This document shows positions 25,691 to 35,287 of a stretch of 64,000 bases of DNA, piece after piece. This DNA is from Nonlabens sp. Hel1_33_55 (GTDB taxonomy: Bacteria; Bacteroidota; Bacteroidia; Flavobacteriales; Flavobacteriaceae). The DNA lies in NCBI RefSeq assembly GCF_900101765.1, contig NZ_LT627735.1, positions 930,001 to 994,000 on the forward strand, given 5' to 3'. The translations under genes were made by a program, and so were the position numbers. Below the pieces are notes generated by a model, which saw only the letters and a program-made list of their open reading frames with translations, searched no databases and was not told the origin of the DNA. Each line of letters opens with the position of its first letter. The first letter of the stretch is position 1.

Positions 25691-26614
25691 ATGAGCCTTT
25701 CCAAAAAAACATGGTTACTGATCCTTGCATTTTTTTGCATCTACGTGTTTTGGGGCAGCACCTTTTTGTGGAATAAAATGGCGGTGCTGGAATTAGAACC
25801 TTTCTTTTTAGCATCTATTCGGTTCACATTTGCGAGTATCATCATCTTCATCATTGCAAAATCATTAGGATACAGCCTTGCTATTACTAGAAAGCAGCTG
25901 CTCAATTGTGTTTTGGCTGGATTTCTTTTCCTAGCCTATGGAAACGGTGTATTTGTTTGGGCGCTCAAATGGGTGGATTCAGGATTTGCTTCACTGCTTG
26001 CAGCTTTACAACCATTGATCATATTACTAATGATGAGAATAATTCAGCGTAAAAAGCTGCAATGGAAATCCATGGTTGGCGTGGCTCTAGGATTTGTTGG
26101 GATGTATTTGTTAGTCAGTCAGAACGATATTATCGCTAAGGAAGGTATGGTCATAGGAATAGTCATGATTTTTAGCTGTTTGATTGCGTGGTGTAGCGGT
26201 AGTTTATTTGTGGCCGCTGCAGATTTACCTTCCAACTTTTTTGTCACGACCGCTTATCAGATGCTTACCGCAGGATTCATATTGATTTTAGGTAGTCTGG
26301 CTTTTGGAGAGACTTGGAAATCGCCCTTGAATTGGGAAACACAAACCCAGATTTCGCTGATCTGTTTGATACTCTTCGGTAGTATCGCGGCATTCACCTC
26401 TTTCAATTATTTGTTGAAGAACGTCTCGCCAGAAAAAGTTTCCACTTCAAGTTTTGTAAATCCAGTGATCGCCATTTTGCTGGGCTGGCATTTTCTTAAT
26501 GAAGAACTGAGTATACAAACGGGAATCGCTGCCCTGCTTTTACTGACAGGAGTTTACTTTATCAATAGCAGAAAACGAACAAAGGACGACGTTGTACCAC
26601 CTAAGCGCGCATAA
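25691..26614 (+). CDS. EamA/DMT-family exporter
   Basis: 307 residues with about ten membrane helices arranged as two EamA repeats (roughly 8-140 and 152-290). The first shows FWGSTFLWNKMAV, the common DMT entrance motif, and the second FTSFNYLLKNVSPEKVSTSSFVNPVIAILLG, its C-terminal signature. Members move amino acids, nucleotide sugars or toxic metabolites; the substrate is unknown. Its position after argH might hint at amino-acid export, but it has its own promoter. Confidence 0.88.
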   Translation: MSLSKKTWLLILAFFCIYVFWGSTFLWNKMAVLELEPFFLASIRFTFASIIIFIIAKSLGYSLAITRKQLLNCVLAGFLFLAYGNGVFVWALKWVDSGFASLLAALQPLIILLMMRIIQRKKLQWKSMVGVALGFVGMYLLVSQNDIIAKEGMVIGIVMIFSCLIAWCSGSLFVAAADLPSNFFVTTAYQMLTAGFILILGSLAFGETWKSPLNWETQTQISLICLILFGSIAAFTSFNYLLKNVSPEKVSTSSFVNPVIAILLGWHFLNEELSIQTGIAALLLLTGVYFINSRKRTKDDVVPPKRA

Positions 26615-26645
26615 AAAAAGCCTTCTGATTAGAAGGCATTTTTAA
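26612..26645. terminator. Bidirectional terminator
   Basis: Stem gccttct (26620-26626) and agaaggc (26631-26637) with loop gatt, flanked by A and T runs, between the EamA and dps genes. Confidence 0.9.
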
Positions 26646-26663
26646 ATATTGTGGATCAATTTC

Positions 26664-27209
26664 TTAATTGTAAGAGAACGATCTAAGTTTCCAGAGATAA
26701 ATATCAACACTTGCCTTCACATCAATCAATAAATCTTGCGTGACTACATCAGATTCTCCAGTGATCTCGATCTGGTCAGATAGGAATTTAGAAAGTTGCT
26801 GTGTTTTATTGGTGATATCCTTTACGACATTATAGTCCTTTTGAAAACCTGTAGATGTAGTACCAAGCGTATTGTTTTGAGCAACCTGTCCAGGTCTACC
26901 ATCTGCAGCACTTCCTAGAACTATTTGACGCTCTGCAACACGATCAATATCAGCACCTAAGGAGCCATAAAAATCACCTAACAAACCGTGTAGACTTTCA
27001 AATTGAGGTCCTTGAACATTCCAATGTGCTTGCTGTACACCATGATAGTGAGCAATCATTTGATACAAGCTTGATTGTAAACTAGAAGTAGTTGTCGCAT
27101 TGTCAGAAGTGTCTGGAATACTTTGATTGACATTAAGGTCAAAATTTGATTGGGAATTTGCAATCCCACTAATGGATATGGCAACCGCCATAAATAGTAT
27201 CTTTTTCAT
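26664..27209 (-). CDS. dps: Dps-like ferritin with signal peptide
   Basis: 181 residues. Residues 1-20 form a cleavable signal (hydrophobic core, end ANSQ), so the protein is predicted to be exported, unusual for Dps. The ferritin-like domain carries AHWNVQGPQF and LHGLLGDFY ... DIDRVAERQ. By spacing against E. coli Dps ferroxidase residues, His62, His74, Asp89 and Glu93 match, while the residue at the Asp67 position is Gly78, with Asp79 next to it. Role: iron storage and peroxide detoxification, here probably periplasmic. It is monocistronic. Confidence 0.85.
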   Translation of the reverse strand: MKKILFMAVAISISGIANSQSNFDLNVNQSIPDTSDNATTTSSLQSSLYQMIAHYHGVQQAHWNVQGPQFESLHGLLGDFYGSLGADIDRVAERQIVLGSAADGRPGQVAQNNTLGTTSTGFQKDYNVVKDITNKTQQLSKFLSDQIEITGESDVVTQDLLIDVKASVDIYLWKLRSFSYN

Positions 27210-27331
27210 CTTTCTATTTTATTTAAAAATACGTGGTCATAGATGCTGCTTTAGTTAAAGTGGATTGAAAATTCTTACAAAGTCGAGTTAACGATAATGA
27301 AAATTACTTGATGAAATGTTGATTTATATTC

Positions 27332-27347
27332 CGCTTTCGCGAAAGCG
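27332..27347. repeat. Palindromic repeat copy 8 (perfect)
   Basis: Perfect 16-bp palindrome in the divergent gap between dps and the PepSY membrane gene. Confidence 0.95.
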
Positions 27348-27481
27348 AAATAACCTTCCAACTTCAAATCATATTTAGGGTTAAGGTATTTCCAAAAACT
27401 TAAAGGTTATTAAGGCTTAATTATTTTTAATTCTTGCGGACTGTCTTAATTTTGAAGCCACAGAAATAATGCAAAAATACC

Positions 27482-27991
27482 ATGGGAAGAAAAACATCCA
27501 ATAAAGTAAGAATGTATCACCGCTATCTAGGTTTTTTCCTGGCTGGTATCATGGCAGTGTACGCTATTAGTGGTATCACACTAATTTATAGGGATACTGA
27601 TGTTTTCAAGAAAAAAACGAACATTGAAAAATCATTGGAACCTAATCTCACGGCAGATCAGGTAGGACAACAATTGAAAATAAGAAAGTTCAAGGCGACA
27701 TCAGAATCTCCCACAACGATCACCTTTAAAAATGGGACTTATGAAAAGAGTACTGGTGAAGCCAACTATACCAAAATAGAAACGCCATACATACTCAACA
27801 AATTGCAAAACTTTCATAAGGCAGAAACCGGCGATCCATTATATTTCTTAAATATTTTCTTTGGAGTGAGCTTGCTATTCTTTGTGGTATCAGCGTTTTG
27901 GATGTTTTTACCTTCCACACCTATTTTCAAAAAAGGAATGCTATTTGCCGCAGCCGGTCTTGTATTGGCATTGGTACTTTTGTTTGTTTAA
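27482..27991 (+). CDS. PepSY-associated membrane protein
   Basis: 169 residues. It starts with a basic stretch and MYHRYLGFFLAGIMAVYAISGITLIYRD, the typical first helix of PepSY_TM proteins, continues with a soluble PepSY-like region (about 50-105) and ends with two helices (115-140 and 148-168). Larger homologues take part in iron-siderophore reduction in the membrane; this short form lacks the paired His helices of full-length reductases. Function is uncertain. Own terminator downstream. Confidence 0.8.
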   Translation: MGRKTSNKVRMYHRYLGFFLAGIMAVYAISGITLIYRDTDVFKKKTNIEKSLEPNLTADQVGQQLKIRKFKATSESPTTITFKNGTYEKSTGEANYTKIETPYILNKLQNFHKAETGDPLYFLNIFFGVSLLFFVVSAFWMFLPSTPIFKKGMLFAAAGLVLALVLLFV

Positions 27992-28033
27992 TGGTGCTAA
28001 CTGTTATCTTTTATTTGACAGAATTTATATCAT

Positions 28034-28068
28034 AAAAAAGCCATTCTATTTTTAGAATGGCTTTTTTG
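28034..28068. terminator. Bidirectional terminator
   Basis: Stem gccattct (28040-28047) and agaatggc (28054-28061) with A/T runs on both sides, between convergent genes. Confidence 0.9.
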
Positions 28069-28085
28069 TTTAAACAAATACTAGA

Positions 28086-29633
28086 CTACATTCCGCCTAG
28101 TCTTGTGGGTGATCTTGGCTCTGGCCATTCTCTAGGCTCACCAGTTCTGCTATCCATAGGTAGCACTGCTTTCTCTCTAGAGGTTTTATCAGGATCCTCG
28201 CTGGCTTTGTACGCTAGGATTGCCGTTAGAATCGCGTTATTTCGCACATCATCAAAAACAATTTTATCATAGGTATCACGGTTGGTATGCCATGTGTAAT
28301 TCCAGTAATCCCAACTAATCGAACTCAAACTAAAGGCTGGCGCACCAGCAGCTTGAAAGGAAGCGTAATCAGATCCACCACGAGCTGGTGATCCAGGAAA
28401 ACTTGTTTCAATATGCTTAGTGATATCATTTGGAACGGCATCGAGCCAGCTGCTCAAGTAATCGTAAGAATAAAGAAAACCGCCGCCAGAAAGATTGACC
28501 ACGCGACCAGTTCCATTATCCTGATTAAATACTGCTTGAACACCTTCCACTATCTCTGGATGGTCTTCCACAAAAGCTCTGGAACCATTCAGACCTTGTT
28601 CCTCGCTACCCCAAAGACCTACGATGATCGTTCTTTTTGGATTTGGGTAATGTTTCTTGAGCAATCTCGCTGCTTCCATCATGGTGATGGTTCCCGTACC
28701 ATTGTCTGTAGCACCGGTACCGCCATCCCAAGAATCAAAATGCGCTGATAGTACGATGTATTCTTCTGGCTTTTCTGTTCCTTTAATTTCAGCTAGTGTG
28801 TTGAATGTAGGTTGCTTGCCTAGCTCTTTGGATTCTGCAACGATGTTGACCTCTGGTTTATGACCAGATTCTGCAAGTCTCCATAGCATACCGTAATCTT
28901 CTAATTCAAGGTCAATTTCTGGAATCTTCTCTGTACTTGTACTGAAAATTTTATTAACCCCAAATCCTCTAGACCAATTGGAAGAAATAACTGCAATGGC
29001 ACCTGCTTTTTCAAGCGTAGCATCCAGTTCGCGGGAACCTATTCCCATATTGCGCATATTGTTTCTAAAGGTGCTGTTCATGGTGTCACGCATCTCTTTC
29101 ATCTTTTCAAATGACTCTGGCGTCGCAAATTCTTCCCAATTCTCATCAGGTCTGCCGGTAGGCTGTGGCATGGAAGTCAATACGATTTTACCTTTAATGG
29201 TTTTGAGCCAGTTTTGAAATTCACCTTCATTGGCTACCGTTGGCAAAGCAACCACCTCACCGCGTACGCCTTTTTTCCCTGTGCTTGGGCTCCAGGCTAG
29301 TTGCATTCCTTGCAATGTTTGCACTCGAGGCTCTACCATATCTATATGAGTGATGCCGCGTTCCCAGCCGCGCCAGTCGCCATACTTTTCGGTTTTGGCG
29401 TCGATTCCCCAGGATTTATATTTATTGACTGCCCAGTCGCCAGCTGCTTTCATTTGAGGTGAACCCACCAGTCGTGGACCTACGACATCCATCAATTCAT
29501 GAGCGAGATTCTCCAGTTGTGAATTTTCGGTAGCATCTTTTACGATGGCTTCCACGACTGGATCGTTTTGCTGTGCCGTCACGATACATCCAGCCAGTAA
29601 GAGGCTTGATAAGAATAGTTTGGTTTTTTTCAT
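28086..29633 (-). CDS. Exported M28-family zinc aminopeptidase
   Basis: 515 residues. A signal peptide (MKKTKLFLSSLLLAGCIVTAQ, cleaved after AQ or lipidated at Cys16) is followed by a PA-like insert domain (about 120-240) and the M28 peptidase domain. Zinc and catalytic residues are in SAHFDSWDGG, TGATDNGTG, WGSEEQGLNGS, FNQDNGTG and WHTNRDT. It likely removes N-terminal residues from peptides in the periplasm or outside the cell. Its neighbour on the same strand, a dienelactone hydrolase, has a palindromic repeat between them and is probably separate. Confidence 0.93.
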   Translation of the reverse strand: MKKTKLFLSSLLLAGCIVTAQQNDPVVEAIVKDATENSQLENLAHELMDVVGPRLVGSPQMKAAGDWAVNKYKSWGIDAKTEKYGDWRGWERGITHIDMVEPRVQTLQGMQLAWSPSTGKKGVRGEVVALPTVANEGEFQNWLKTIKGKIVLTSMPQPTGRPDENWEEFATPESFEKMKEMRDTMNSTFRNNMRNMGIGSRELDATLEKAGAIAVISSNWSRGFGVNKIFSTSTEKIPEIDLELEDYGMLWRLAESGHKPEVNIVAESKELGKQPTFNTLAEIKGTEKPEEYIVLSAHFDSWDGGTGATDNGTGTITMMEAARLLKKHYPNPKRTIIVGLWGSEEQGLNGSRAFVEDHPEIVEGVQAVFNQDNGTGRVVNLSGGGFLYSYDYLSSWLDAVPNDITKHIETSFPGSPARGGSDYASFQAAGAPAFSLSSISWDYWNYTWHTNRDTYDKIVFDDVRNNAILTAILAYKASEDPDKTSREKAVLPMDSRTGEPREWPEPRSPTRLGGM

Positions 29634-29669
29634 TGGTTTTTAGTTTAGTGAATGAGTATTTTATGTAAT

Positions 29670-29685
29670 CGCTTTCGCGAAAGCG
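29670..29685. repeat. Palindromic repeat copy 9 (perfect)
   Basis: Perfect 16-bp palindrome between the M28 peptidase and dienelactone hydrolase genes. Confidence 0.95.
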
Positions 29686-29706
29686 AACTTATCAAAACCT
29701 TCAAAT

Positions 29707-30591
29707 TTAAGAAAGGTGTTTCTTGAAAAAATCAATCGTTCTGCTCCAGGCTAGATCTGCGGCAGCTTTGTCATATCTAGGCGTTGAATAGTTATGGAAC
29801 CCATGGTTTGCACCTTCATAAAAATAGGCGGTATGCTCAATATTATTGGAATCCAATACTTCTTTATACTCTGGCCATCCAGCATTGACGCGCTCGTCCA
29901 GTCCTGCATATTGTAGTAGGAGCGGAGCTTGAACCTCGGCAGCTTGTTCCTTATCAGGTTGTCTACCATAAAACGGTACGGCAGCACCAAGACCTGGTAG
30001 CTGTACCGCCATCATATTTGCTACCCAACCACCAAAACAGAATCCCACAACACCTACGTTACCATTACAATTCTCATGATTCTTGACGTAATTATACGCA
30101 GCGATAAAATCTTCAAGCATTTCAAGACGGTCTCGTTTGCCCTGCATCTCGCGACCTTCATCGTCATTTCCAGGATAACCACCTAGCGGTGTGAGTGCAT
30201 CAGGAGCTAGCGTGATGAATCCATCAATCGCACCTTGGCGGCCTACATCTTCTACATAAGGATTTAATCCACGATTTTCATGAACGACAACGATACCTGG
30301 AACTTTTCCAGAAAGATTTGCAGGTTTTGACAATAGGCCGCGTATCTCGCCGCCACCTTTTGGAGAATCATATATAATGAATTCGCTTTGGAACCTATCA
30401 TCATCGACGGCAACCGTTGGGTCGTCATAATTGGGCTGGACAAAACTTAGCAGCGATGGCAACGTTAGAGCACCAACCGCAAAAACCGATAAGCGTTCTA
30501 AAAAAATACGCCTATCTATCTTGTTATGAGCGTAGTCGTCATACAGGTCAAAAACCTCTTGTGAAATATCTTCTCTTTTTATAATTGCCAT
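29707..30591 (-). CDS. Tat-exported dienelactone hydrolase family protein
   Basis: 294 residues. After about 25 N-terminal residues comes a twin-arginine motif DRRIFLERL with a hydrophobic stretch VFAVGALTLPSLLS, indicating Tat export. The alpha/beta hydrolase domain has VVVHENRGLNPY (oxyanion/Glu segment), the nucleophile in GFCFGGW (Cys in place of Ser), Asp in YAGLDERVN and His in GANHGFHN: the Cys-Asp-His triad of dienelactone hydrolases. Substrate unknown. Confidence 0.9.
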   Translation of the reverse strand: MAIIKREDISQEVFDLYDDYAHNKIDRRIFLERLSVFAVGALTLPSLLSFVQPNYDDPTVAVDDDRFQSEFIIYDSPKGGGEIRGLLSKPANLSGKVPGIVVVHENRGLNPYVEDVGRQGAIDGFITLAPDALTPLGGYPGNDDEGREMQGKRDRLEMLEDFIAAYNYVKNHENCNGNVGVVGFCFGGWVANMMAVQLPGLGAAVPFYGRQPDKEQAAEVQAPLLLQYAGLDERVNAGWPEYKEVLDSNNIEHTAYFYEGANHGFHNYSTPRYDKAAADLAWSRTIDFFKKHLS

Positions 30592-30829
30592 TAGTTGCGT
30601 TTTAGAGGTTTATACTTTCTAAAAATACTCGATTGTTAGTCAGCATCCTATAATCCTGACTAATCAGGTCATAAAAAGGAATATTTGTCAAAAACAAAAC
30701 ATGCGGCAAGTCCTACTAACACTAAGTTGTTGATTTTCAAAAGCCTTTTATACAAATTAAAGTGTGAATTATAGCTGTTACTAGCTAGAATAAGTCCATC
30801 TTTGCAGCTTAATTATTATAACATTTACA

Positions 30830-31021
30830 ATGAGTACAGGAACAGTAAAATTTTTCAATGAAACTAAAGGTTTCGGATTCATCACTGAAGAAGGTGTTGA
30901 CAAGGACCACTTCGTACATATCTCAGGATTGATCGATGAAATTCGCGAAGGCGATGAAGTATCTTTTGATCTTAAAGAAGGAAACAAAGGATTGAACGCA
31001 GTAAACGTAAAAGTTCTCTAG
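30830..31021 (+). CDS. Cold-shock domain protein
   Basis: 63 residues, one CSD. TGTVKFFNETKGFGFIT holds RNP1 (KGFGFI) and DHFVHIS holds RNP2 (FVHI). It acts as an RNA chaperone melting secondary structure in mRNA. A long AT-rich upstream region (240 bases to the divergent hydrolase) may form a regulated leader, as is common for csp genes; a CATCTTTG sequence at about 30792-30799 is one base from the -7 consensus. A terminator follows at 31084. Confidence 0.95.
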   Translation: MSTGTVKFFNETKGFGFITEEGVDKDHFVHISGLIDEIREGDEVSFDLKEGNKGLNAVNVKVL

Positions 31022-31080
31022 TTAGAATTTAAACAAACTGCTCTTCCGGTTTTCTTTTAGAAATAAGGAATTGAATTTAA

Positions 31081-31110
31081 AAACCCATCGCGCAAGTGAT
31101 GGGTTTTTTG
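31081..31110 (+). terminator. Terminator of the cold-shock gene
   Basis: Stem cccatc (31084-31089) and gatggg (31098-31103) followed by a T-run. Confidence 0.85.
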
Positions 31111-31202
31111 TTGTTCGTACTTTTTAGAACTCAATGATCATATTGTATAACGATGATCAGGCGCTTGAATAATTTCTATCTTTACTACAAACCTAACCAG
31201 AG

Positions 31203-33233
31203 ATGAACAAAATAATCTACCTGATTTCAATTCTTGCGCTTTCAGCTTCTTGTAAGAGCGACACATCTACAGACCCAACTCCATTTCCAGAAAAAGATAG
31301 AACCGTCGTCTTTGACGGCATCAATGATTCCATTGCGCCTGGTGATAATTTCTATGACCACGTAAATAAGACGTGGTATGAAAATACACCCATTGCAGAC
31401 GATCATGTTGGAGTAGGAGCTTATCGATTCCTAAACATCCCACAACAGGAGTTGCTACTAGGTATTCTTCAGGATGTAGCAAAAGAAGATTTTGAAAAAG
31501 GTACCGTTGAGCAACAAGTAGGTGTATTTTATGCGTCTGGAATGGATACGACTCGCATTAACCAGCGTGGATCAAAACCTATTGAGCCTCTCTTGAAGCA
31601 AATCGATGGTATTAAGGATAATGGTGAACTCTTGGATTATGTGATCCAACAATTGAAAGTTTCAGACAATTCCATCATTGGTCCATACATCTCTCCAGAT
31701 CAAAAAAATAGTGAATTAAACATCCTGCATTTTGCGCAAACAGGCTTGGGTTTGCCAGATCGTGACTATTATTTTGCAGAAGATCCGTCCGTAGCTCAAA
31801 TCCAGGAAGCGTATCAAACATATTTGACAACGTTGTTTGAATTGGTGGGTGAAGATGACGCTTTCGCGAAAGCGGAAAAAGTCTACAGCATCGAAAAACA
31901 ACTAGCCCAATCGCATAAAACGAGAGTGGAACGACGTGTGGTATCTAAAAATTACCACATGACAGCGGTAACAGACTTGCAAAAACAGCAACCCAACATA
32001 GGTTGGAATTCCATGCTGGAAAAGCTAGGAACCAAAGTAGATTCCGTAGATATCGCTCAAACGGAGTATTACACCAAACTCAATTCACTTCTCGCAAAAA
32101 TCCCTATAGAGGATTGGAAGTTGTACGTCAAAGCCAATACAATCAGTGCGCACGCAGACTTGCTGAGTAAGCCATTTCAAGATGCAGAGTTCGCCTATTC
32201 CAAAGTTCTATCTGGACAATCGCAACAGCAACCTAGAGAAAAGCTAATGACTAGACGTGTGGACAATCAGTTAGGCTTTGCGCTAGGTCAATTATACGTA
32301 AAGCGCCATTTTAACGAAGACGCAAAAGCGAGAGCTTTAGATCTGGTCAATAATTTCCAGAAAACGCTGGAGAAAAGAATAAATGCACTGGACTGGATGA
32401 GTGATAGTACCAAAGTCAAAGCGGTGGACAAACTATATGCGATCAATAAAAAGATAGGATATCCAGATGCGTGGAGAACTTATGATGTAACCATGGATCG
32501 TGAGAAGTTTTTTGAAAATGTAGTTGCCTTACGTCTTGATGAATATGAGTACGAACTTGCTAAACTGAACAAAGCACCTAATCGTGATGAATGGTACACG
32601 ACTCCATCTACCGTTACGGCGTACTACAATCCATCAGCTAACGAGATTGTGTTTCCAGCTGGAATATTACAGGCGCCCTACTTTGATCTTTATGCAGACG
32701 ATGCGGTAAATTATGGAGGTATAGGCATGGTGATAGGTCATGAATTCACGCATGCTTTTGATGATCAAGGCGCACAATACGATAAAGATGGAAATGTATC
32801 CAACTGGTGGACAGAAGATGATTATACCAAGTTCAAAGCCAAAACCCAACAAATCATTGATCAATACGGAGAATTTACAGTGCTTGATAGTTTACATCTC
32901 AATGGTGCACTTACCGTGGGCGAGAATACTGCAGATAATGGTGGTATCGCGATAGCTTATGATGCTTTTCAATTAACAGATCAAGGAAAAGGAGATGAAC
33001 AAATAGGCGGTTATACTCCAGAGCAGCGCTTCTTTTTGAGTATTGCCAGAATCTGGCGAGTCAAAATGCGTGACGAATTTCTGCGCAATTATGTTACCAC
33101 AGATCCGCATTCACCACCGCAATGGCGTGTAAATGGACCTTTAATGAACTTTACACCGTTCTATGAGGCTTTTGACGTAAAAGAAGGTGAAGCCAATTAT
33201 AAGACAGAAGAAGAACGAATTAAGATTTGGTAA
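31203..33233 (+). CDS. M13-family (neprilysin-like) metallopeptidase lipoprotein
   Basis: 676 residues. A lipoprotein signal ends at Cys17 (SASC). The M13 peptidase has the zinc motif GHEFTHAFDD at about residue 512-521, the third ligand in ENTADNGG at about 573, NPSANEIVFPAGILQ upstream as in neprilysin, and terminal DPHSPPQWRVNGPLMN. It digests peptides at the cell envelope. A palindromic repeat copy sits in the N-terminal helical domain as DAFAKAEK. Monocistronic, with a terminator downstream. Confidence 0.95.
   Translation: MNKIIYLISILALSASCKSDTSTDPTPFPEKDRTVVFDGINDSIAPGDNFYDHVNKTWYENTPIADDHVGVGAYRFLNIPQQELLLGILQDVAKEDFEKGTVEQQVGVFYASGMDTTRINQRGSKPIEPLLKQIDGIKDNGELLDYVIQQLKVSDNSIIGPYISPDQKNSELNILHFAQTGLGLPDRDYYFAEDPSVAQIQEAYQTYLTTLFELVGEDDAFAKAEKVYSIEKQLAQSHKTRVERRVVSKNYHMTAVTDLQKQQPNIGWNSMLEKLGTKVDSVDIAQTEYYTKLNSLLAKIPIEDWKLYVKANTISAHADLLSKPFQDAEFAYSKVLSGQSQQQPREKLMTRRVDNQLGFALGQLYVKRHFNEDAKARALDLVNNFQKTLEKRINALDWMSDSTKVKAVDKLYAINKKIGYPDAWRTYDVTMDREKFFENVVALRLDEYEYELAKLNKAPNRDEWYTTPSTVTAYYNPSANEIVFPAGILQAPYFDLYADDAVNYGGIGMVIGHEFTHAFDDQGAQYDKDGNVSNWWTEDDYTKFKAKTQQIIDQYGEFTVLDSLHLNGALTVGENTADNGGIAIAYDAFQLTDQGKGDEQIGGYTPEQRFFLSIARIWRVKMRDEFLRNYVTTDPHSPPQWRVNGPLMNFTPFYEAFDVKEGEANYKTEEERIKIW
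31859..31874. repeat. Palindromic repeat copy 10 (perfect, in M13 peptidase)
   Basis: Perfect 16-bp palindrome coding Ala-Phe-Ala-Lys-Ala in the peptidase. Confidence 0.95.
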
Positions 33234-33262
33234 CCTGATCAAGGTTCTGAAAACTATAAATG

Positions 33263-33290
33263 AATCCCGATGCAGGTCGGGATTTTTTTT
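33263..33290 (+). terminator. Terminator of the M13 peptidase gene
   Basis: Stem aatcccga (33263-33270) and tcgggatt (33277-33284), loop tgcagg, then a T-run. Confidence 0.88.
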
Positions 33291-33432
33291 AAGCGTAAGT
33301 ATCGATTGGGATTTTTATAGGAGTACATGGTGTTTAGCTAACTCATGTTTTATTCTTTTACCAAATTGTTATAGCGATTAAGTCTAGTTGTCAGGTTGGG
33401 TATCGTGGTATAGGATTTGAATCTTAATCTGT

Positions 33433-34464
33433 ATGAAAGAGAAAGAAACAAGTTATTCCATACTTGATCTTGCTTTGGTATCGCAGGATCAATCAACTCA
33501 ACAGACCTACCACAATACATTAGCGATTGCCCAAAATGCAGAGGAGAATGGCTACAAGCGTTACTGGCTAGCAGAACATCATAATGCACCCAACATTGGA
33601 AGTAGCGCCACATCCATTTTGATGGGTTACCTCGCCGAAAACACAAAAACGATAAGAATAGGTTCAGGCGGTATTATGCTGCCCAATCATTCACCACTAA
33701 TTATAGCAGAGCAGTTCGGGACATTGGGAGCTTTGTATCCCAATAGAATTGACTTAGGTCTAGGACGCGCGCCAGGAACTGATCGTGAAACCGCGCAAGC
33801 CATTCGTTCTGATTTTATGCAGGCGGCACAATCATTCCCATCAGAACTAGATAAACTAGAGCGATATTTCACTAAAGAAAATGCAGCCTCTAGAGTTCGT
33901 GCAACGGTAGCAGAAGGTGTTGATGTACCACTTTACATTTTAGGATCCAGTACGGACAGCGCCCATCTGGCTGCAGCAAAAGGGTTGCCTTATGCTTTTG
34001 CAAGTCATTTTGCAACCACGCACTTGTTTGATGCCCTTAGAATCTATCGAGAAGAGTTCCAGCCTTCAAATGTTTTGGATCAACCTTATGTAATGGCAGG
34101 AGTGAACATTATCATCGCAGATACAGATGAGGAAGCCCAAGCATTGTCTACTTCTTTAATCAAGATGATTTTAGGAATCTTCACTGGTAAAAGAGATTTT
34201 GTACAACGACCAGTTGCCATGAACGAAGAAATGGAACAAGTTCTACAACATCCTCAAATTCATCAAATGCTAAAGTATTCCTTCATAGGCAGTAAGGAAA
34301 CGGTGAAGAAGCAAGTAAGAGAATTCTTGGATAAAACCCAAGCAGATGAATTAATTGCTGTTTGTAATATCTATGATGTAAAGGACAAGATTAAATCTTA
34401 TAGTCTATTTGCTGAGATCATGAAAGAGTTGGCTGTAGAGAAAGATACAGTTAGTGTGGGATAA
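33433..34464 (+). CDS. LLM-class flavin-dependent oxidoreductase
   Basis: 343 residues, luciferase-like monooxygenase fold of the MsnO8/YhbW type. Typical blocks are YKRYWLAEHHNAPNIGSSATS, RIGSGGIMLPNHSPL and RIDLGLGRAPGTD, in the order of this subgroup; AFASHFATT follows. These enzymes use FMNH2 or F420; here FMN is expected. The substrate is unknown. The start ATG at 33433 is followed directly by the conserved ILDLALVSQDQS start of the subgroup. Confidence 0.92.
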   Translation: MKEKETSYSILDLALVSQDQSTQQTYHNTLAIAQNAEENGYKRYWLAEHHNAPNIGSSATSILMGYLAENTKTIRIGSGGIMLPNHSPLIIAEQFGTLGALYPNRIDLGLGRAPGTDRETAQAIRSDFMQAAQSFPSELDKLERYFTKENAASRVRATVAEGVDVPLYILGSSTDSAHLAAAKGLPYAFASHFATTHLFDALRIYREEFQPSNVLDQPYVMAGVNIIIADTDEEAQALSTSLIKMILGIFTGKRDFVQRPVAMNEEMEQVLQHPQIHQMLKYSFIGSKETVKKQVREFLDKTQADELIAVCNIYDVKDKIKSYSLFAEIMKELAVEKDTVSVG

Positions 34465-34478
34465 AGACTGATTTATAA

Positions 34479-34494
34479 CGCTTTCGCGAAAGCG
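34479..34494. repeat. Palindromic repeat copy 11 (perfect)
   Basis: Perfect 16-bp palindrome 15 bases after the LLM oxidoreductase stop, between convergent genes. Confidence 0.95.
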
Positions 34495-34540
34495 AGATAA
34501 ACAATCACTTCACTATAATTATCGAGTAGTTGCGTGGTCT

Positions 34541-35287
34541 CTATGGATTGGTAATCACGCCTTCCAAAACGTCCCAAACATTTTGCGCCACGATTTTGTG
34601 ACCTTCTACCGTTGGATGTATGCCATCATTCTGATTGAGTGATGGAATACCACCAACATCTTCTAAAATGAACGGAATGAGTTCAATATCGTTTTCATCA
34701 GCTAGATCTGTGAAAATGGATTTGAATTCGCTCGTGTAATCTTGTCCCATATTAGGTGGTAATTGCATTCCTGCAAGTATGATTTTAATATCGGCATCCT
34801 TTTCTTGAACGGCATCGATGATCGCTTGTAAATTGTTTCTGGTTTCAGAGAGTGCAACGCCTCGCAATCCATCATTAGCACCCAACTCCAAAACAAAAAC
34901 ATCGATTTCTTGATTTAAAATCCATTCAATACGACTACGCCCACCAGCGGTAGTTTCACCACTAACGCCAGAATTCACTACTTGATAATCCAATTCCAGC
35001 GAATCAATTTTAGTTTGAATCACACCAGGAAAAGCATCGTTGGTATCATCTAGACCATATCCAGCGGTAATACTATCGCCAAAAAACAGAATCGTTTTAT
35101 CACCAGAATTGGAGGTTTCTTCAGTTTCCTCTATTGTGGTTTGAACTTTATTTGTTGCTTCAGTAGGAGTGTCATTCTTACAAGAGAAGAGCGACAAAGC
35201 AAATAGAAAATAACAAAAGTTTAATAGGTTGCGTCGGCTATAAATTGCTCTGTTTAAAAGGGTTTCCATAGATTTAGATTTGAGCAT
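34541..35287 (-). CDS. tesA: SGNH lipase/esterase (TesA-like arylesterase), lipoprotein
   Basis: 248 residues. A basic N-terminus and hydrophobic stretch end at Cys36 (LFSC), suggesting a lipoprotein. The SGNH hydrolase domain has the nucleophile in FFGDSITAGYG, Gly in NSGVSGETT, Asn in LGANDGLRG and the Asp-His pair in NDGIHPT: all four blocks, in the TesA/arylesterase order. It hydrolyses thioesters or short esters in the envelope. It is divergent from a ybbA-ybbP ABC pair, the same association as tesA-ybbA-ybbP in Proteobacteria, which supports the name. Confidence 0.9.
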   Translation of the reverse strand: MLKSKSMETLLNRAIYSRRNLLNFCYFLFALSLFSCKNDTPTEATNKVQTTIEETEETSNSGDKTILFFGDSITAGYGLDDTNDAFPGVIQTKIDSLELDYQVVNSGVSGETTAGGRSRIEWILNQEIDVFVLELGANDGLRGVALSETRNNLQAIIDAVQEKDADIKIILAGMQLPPNMGQDYTSEFKSIFTDLADENDIELIPFILEDVGGIPSLNQNDGIHPTVEGHKIVAQNVWDVLEGVITNP

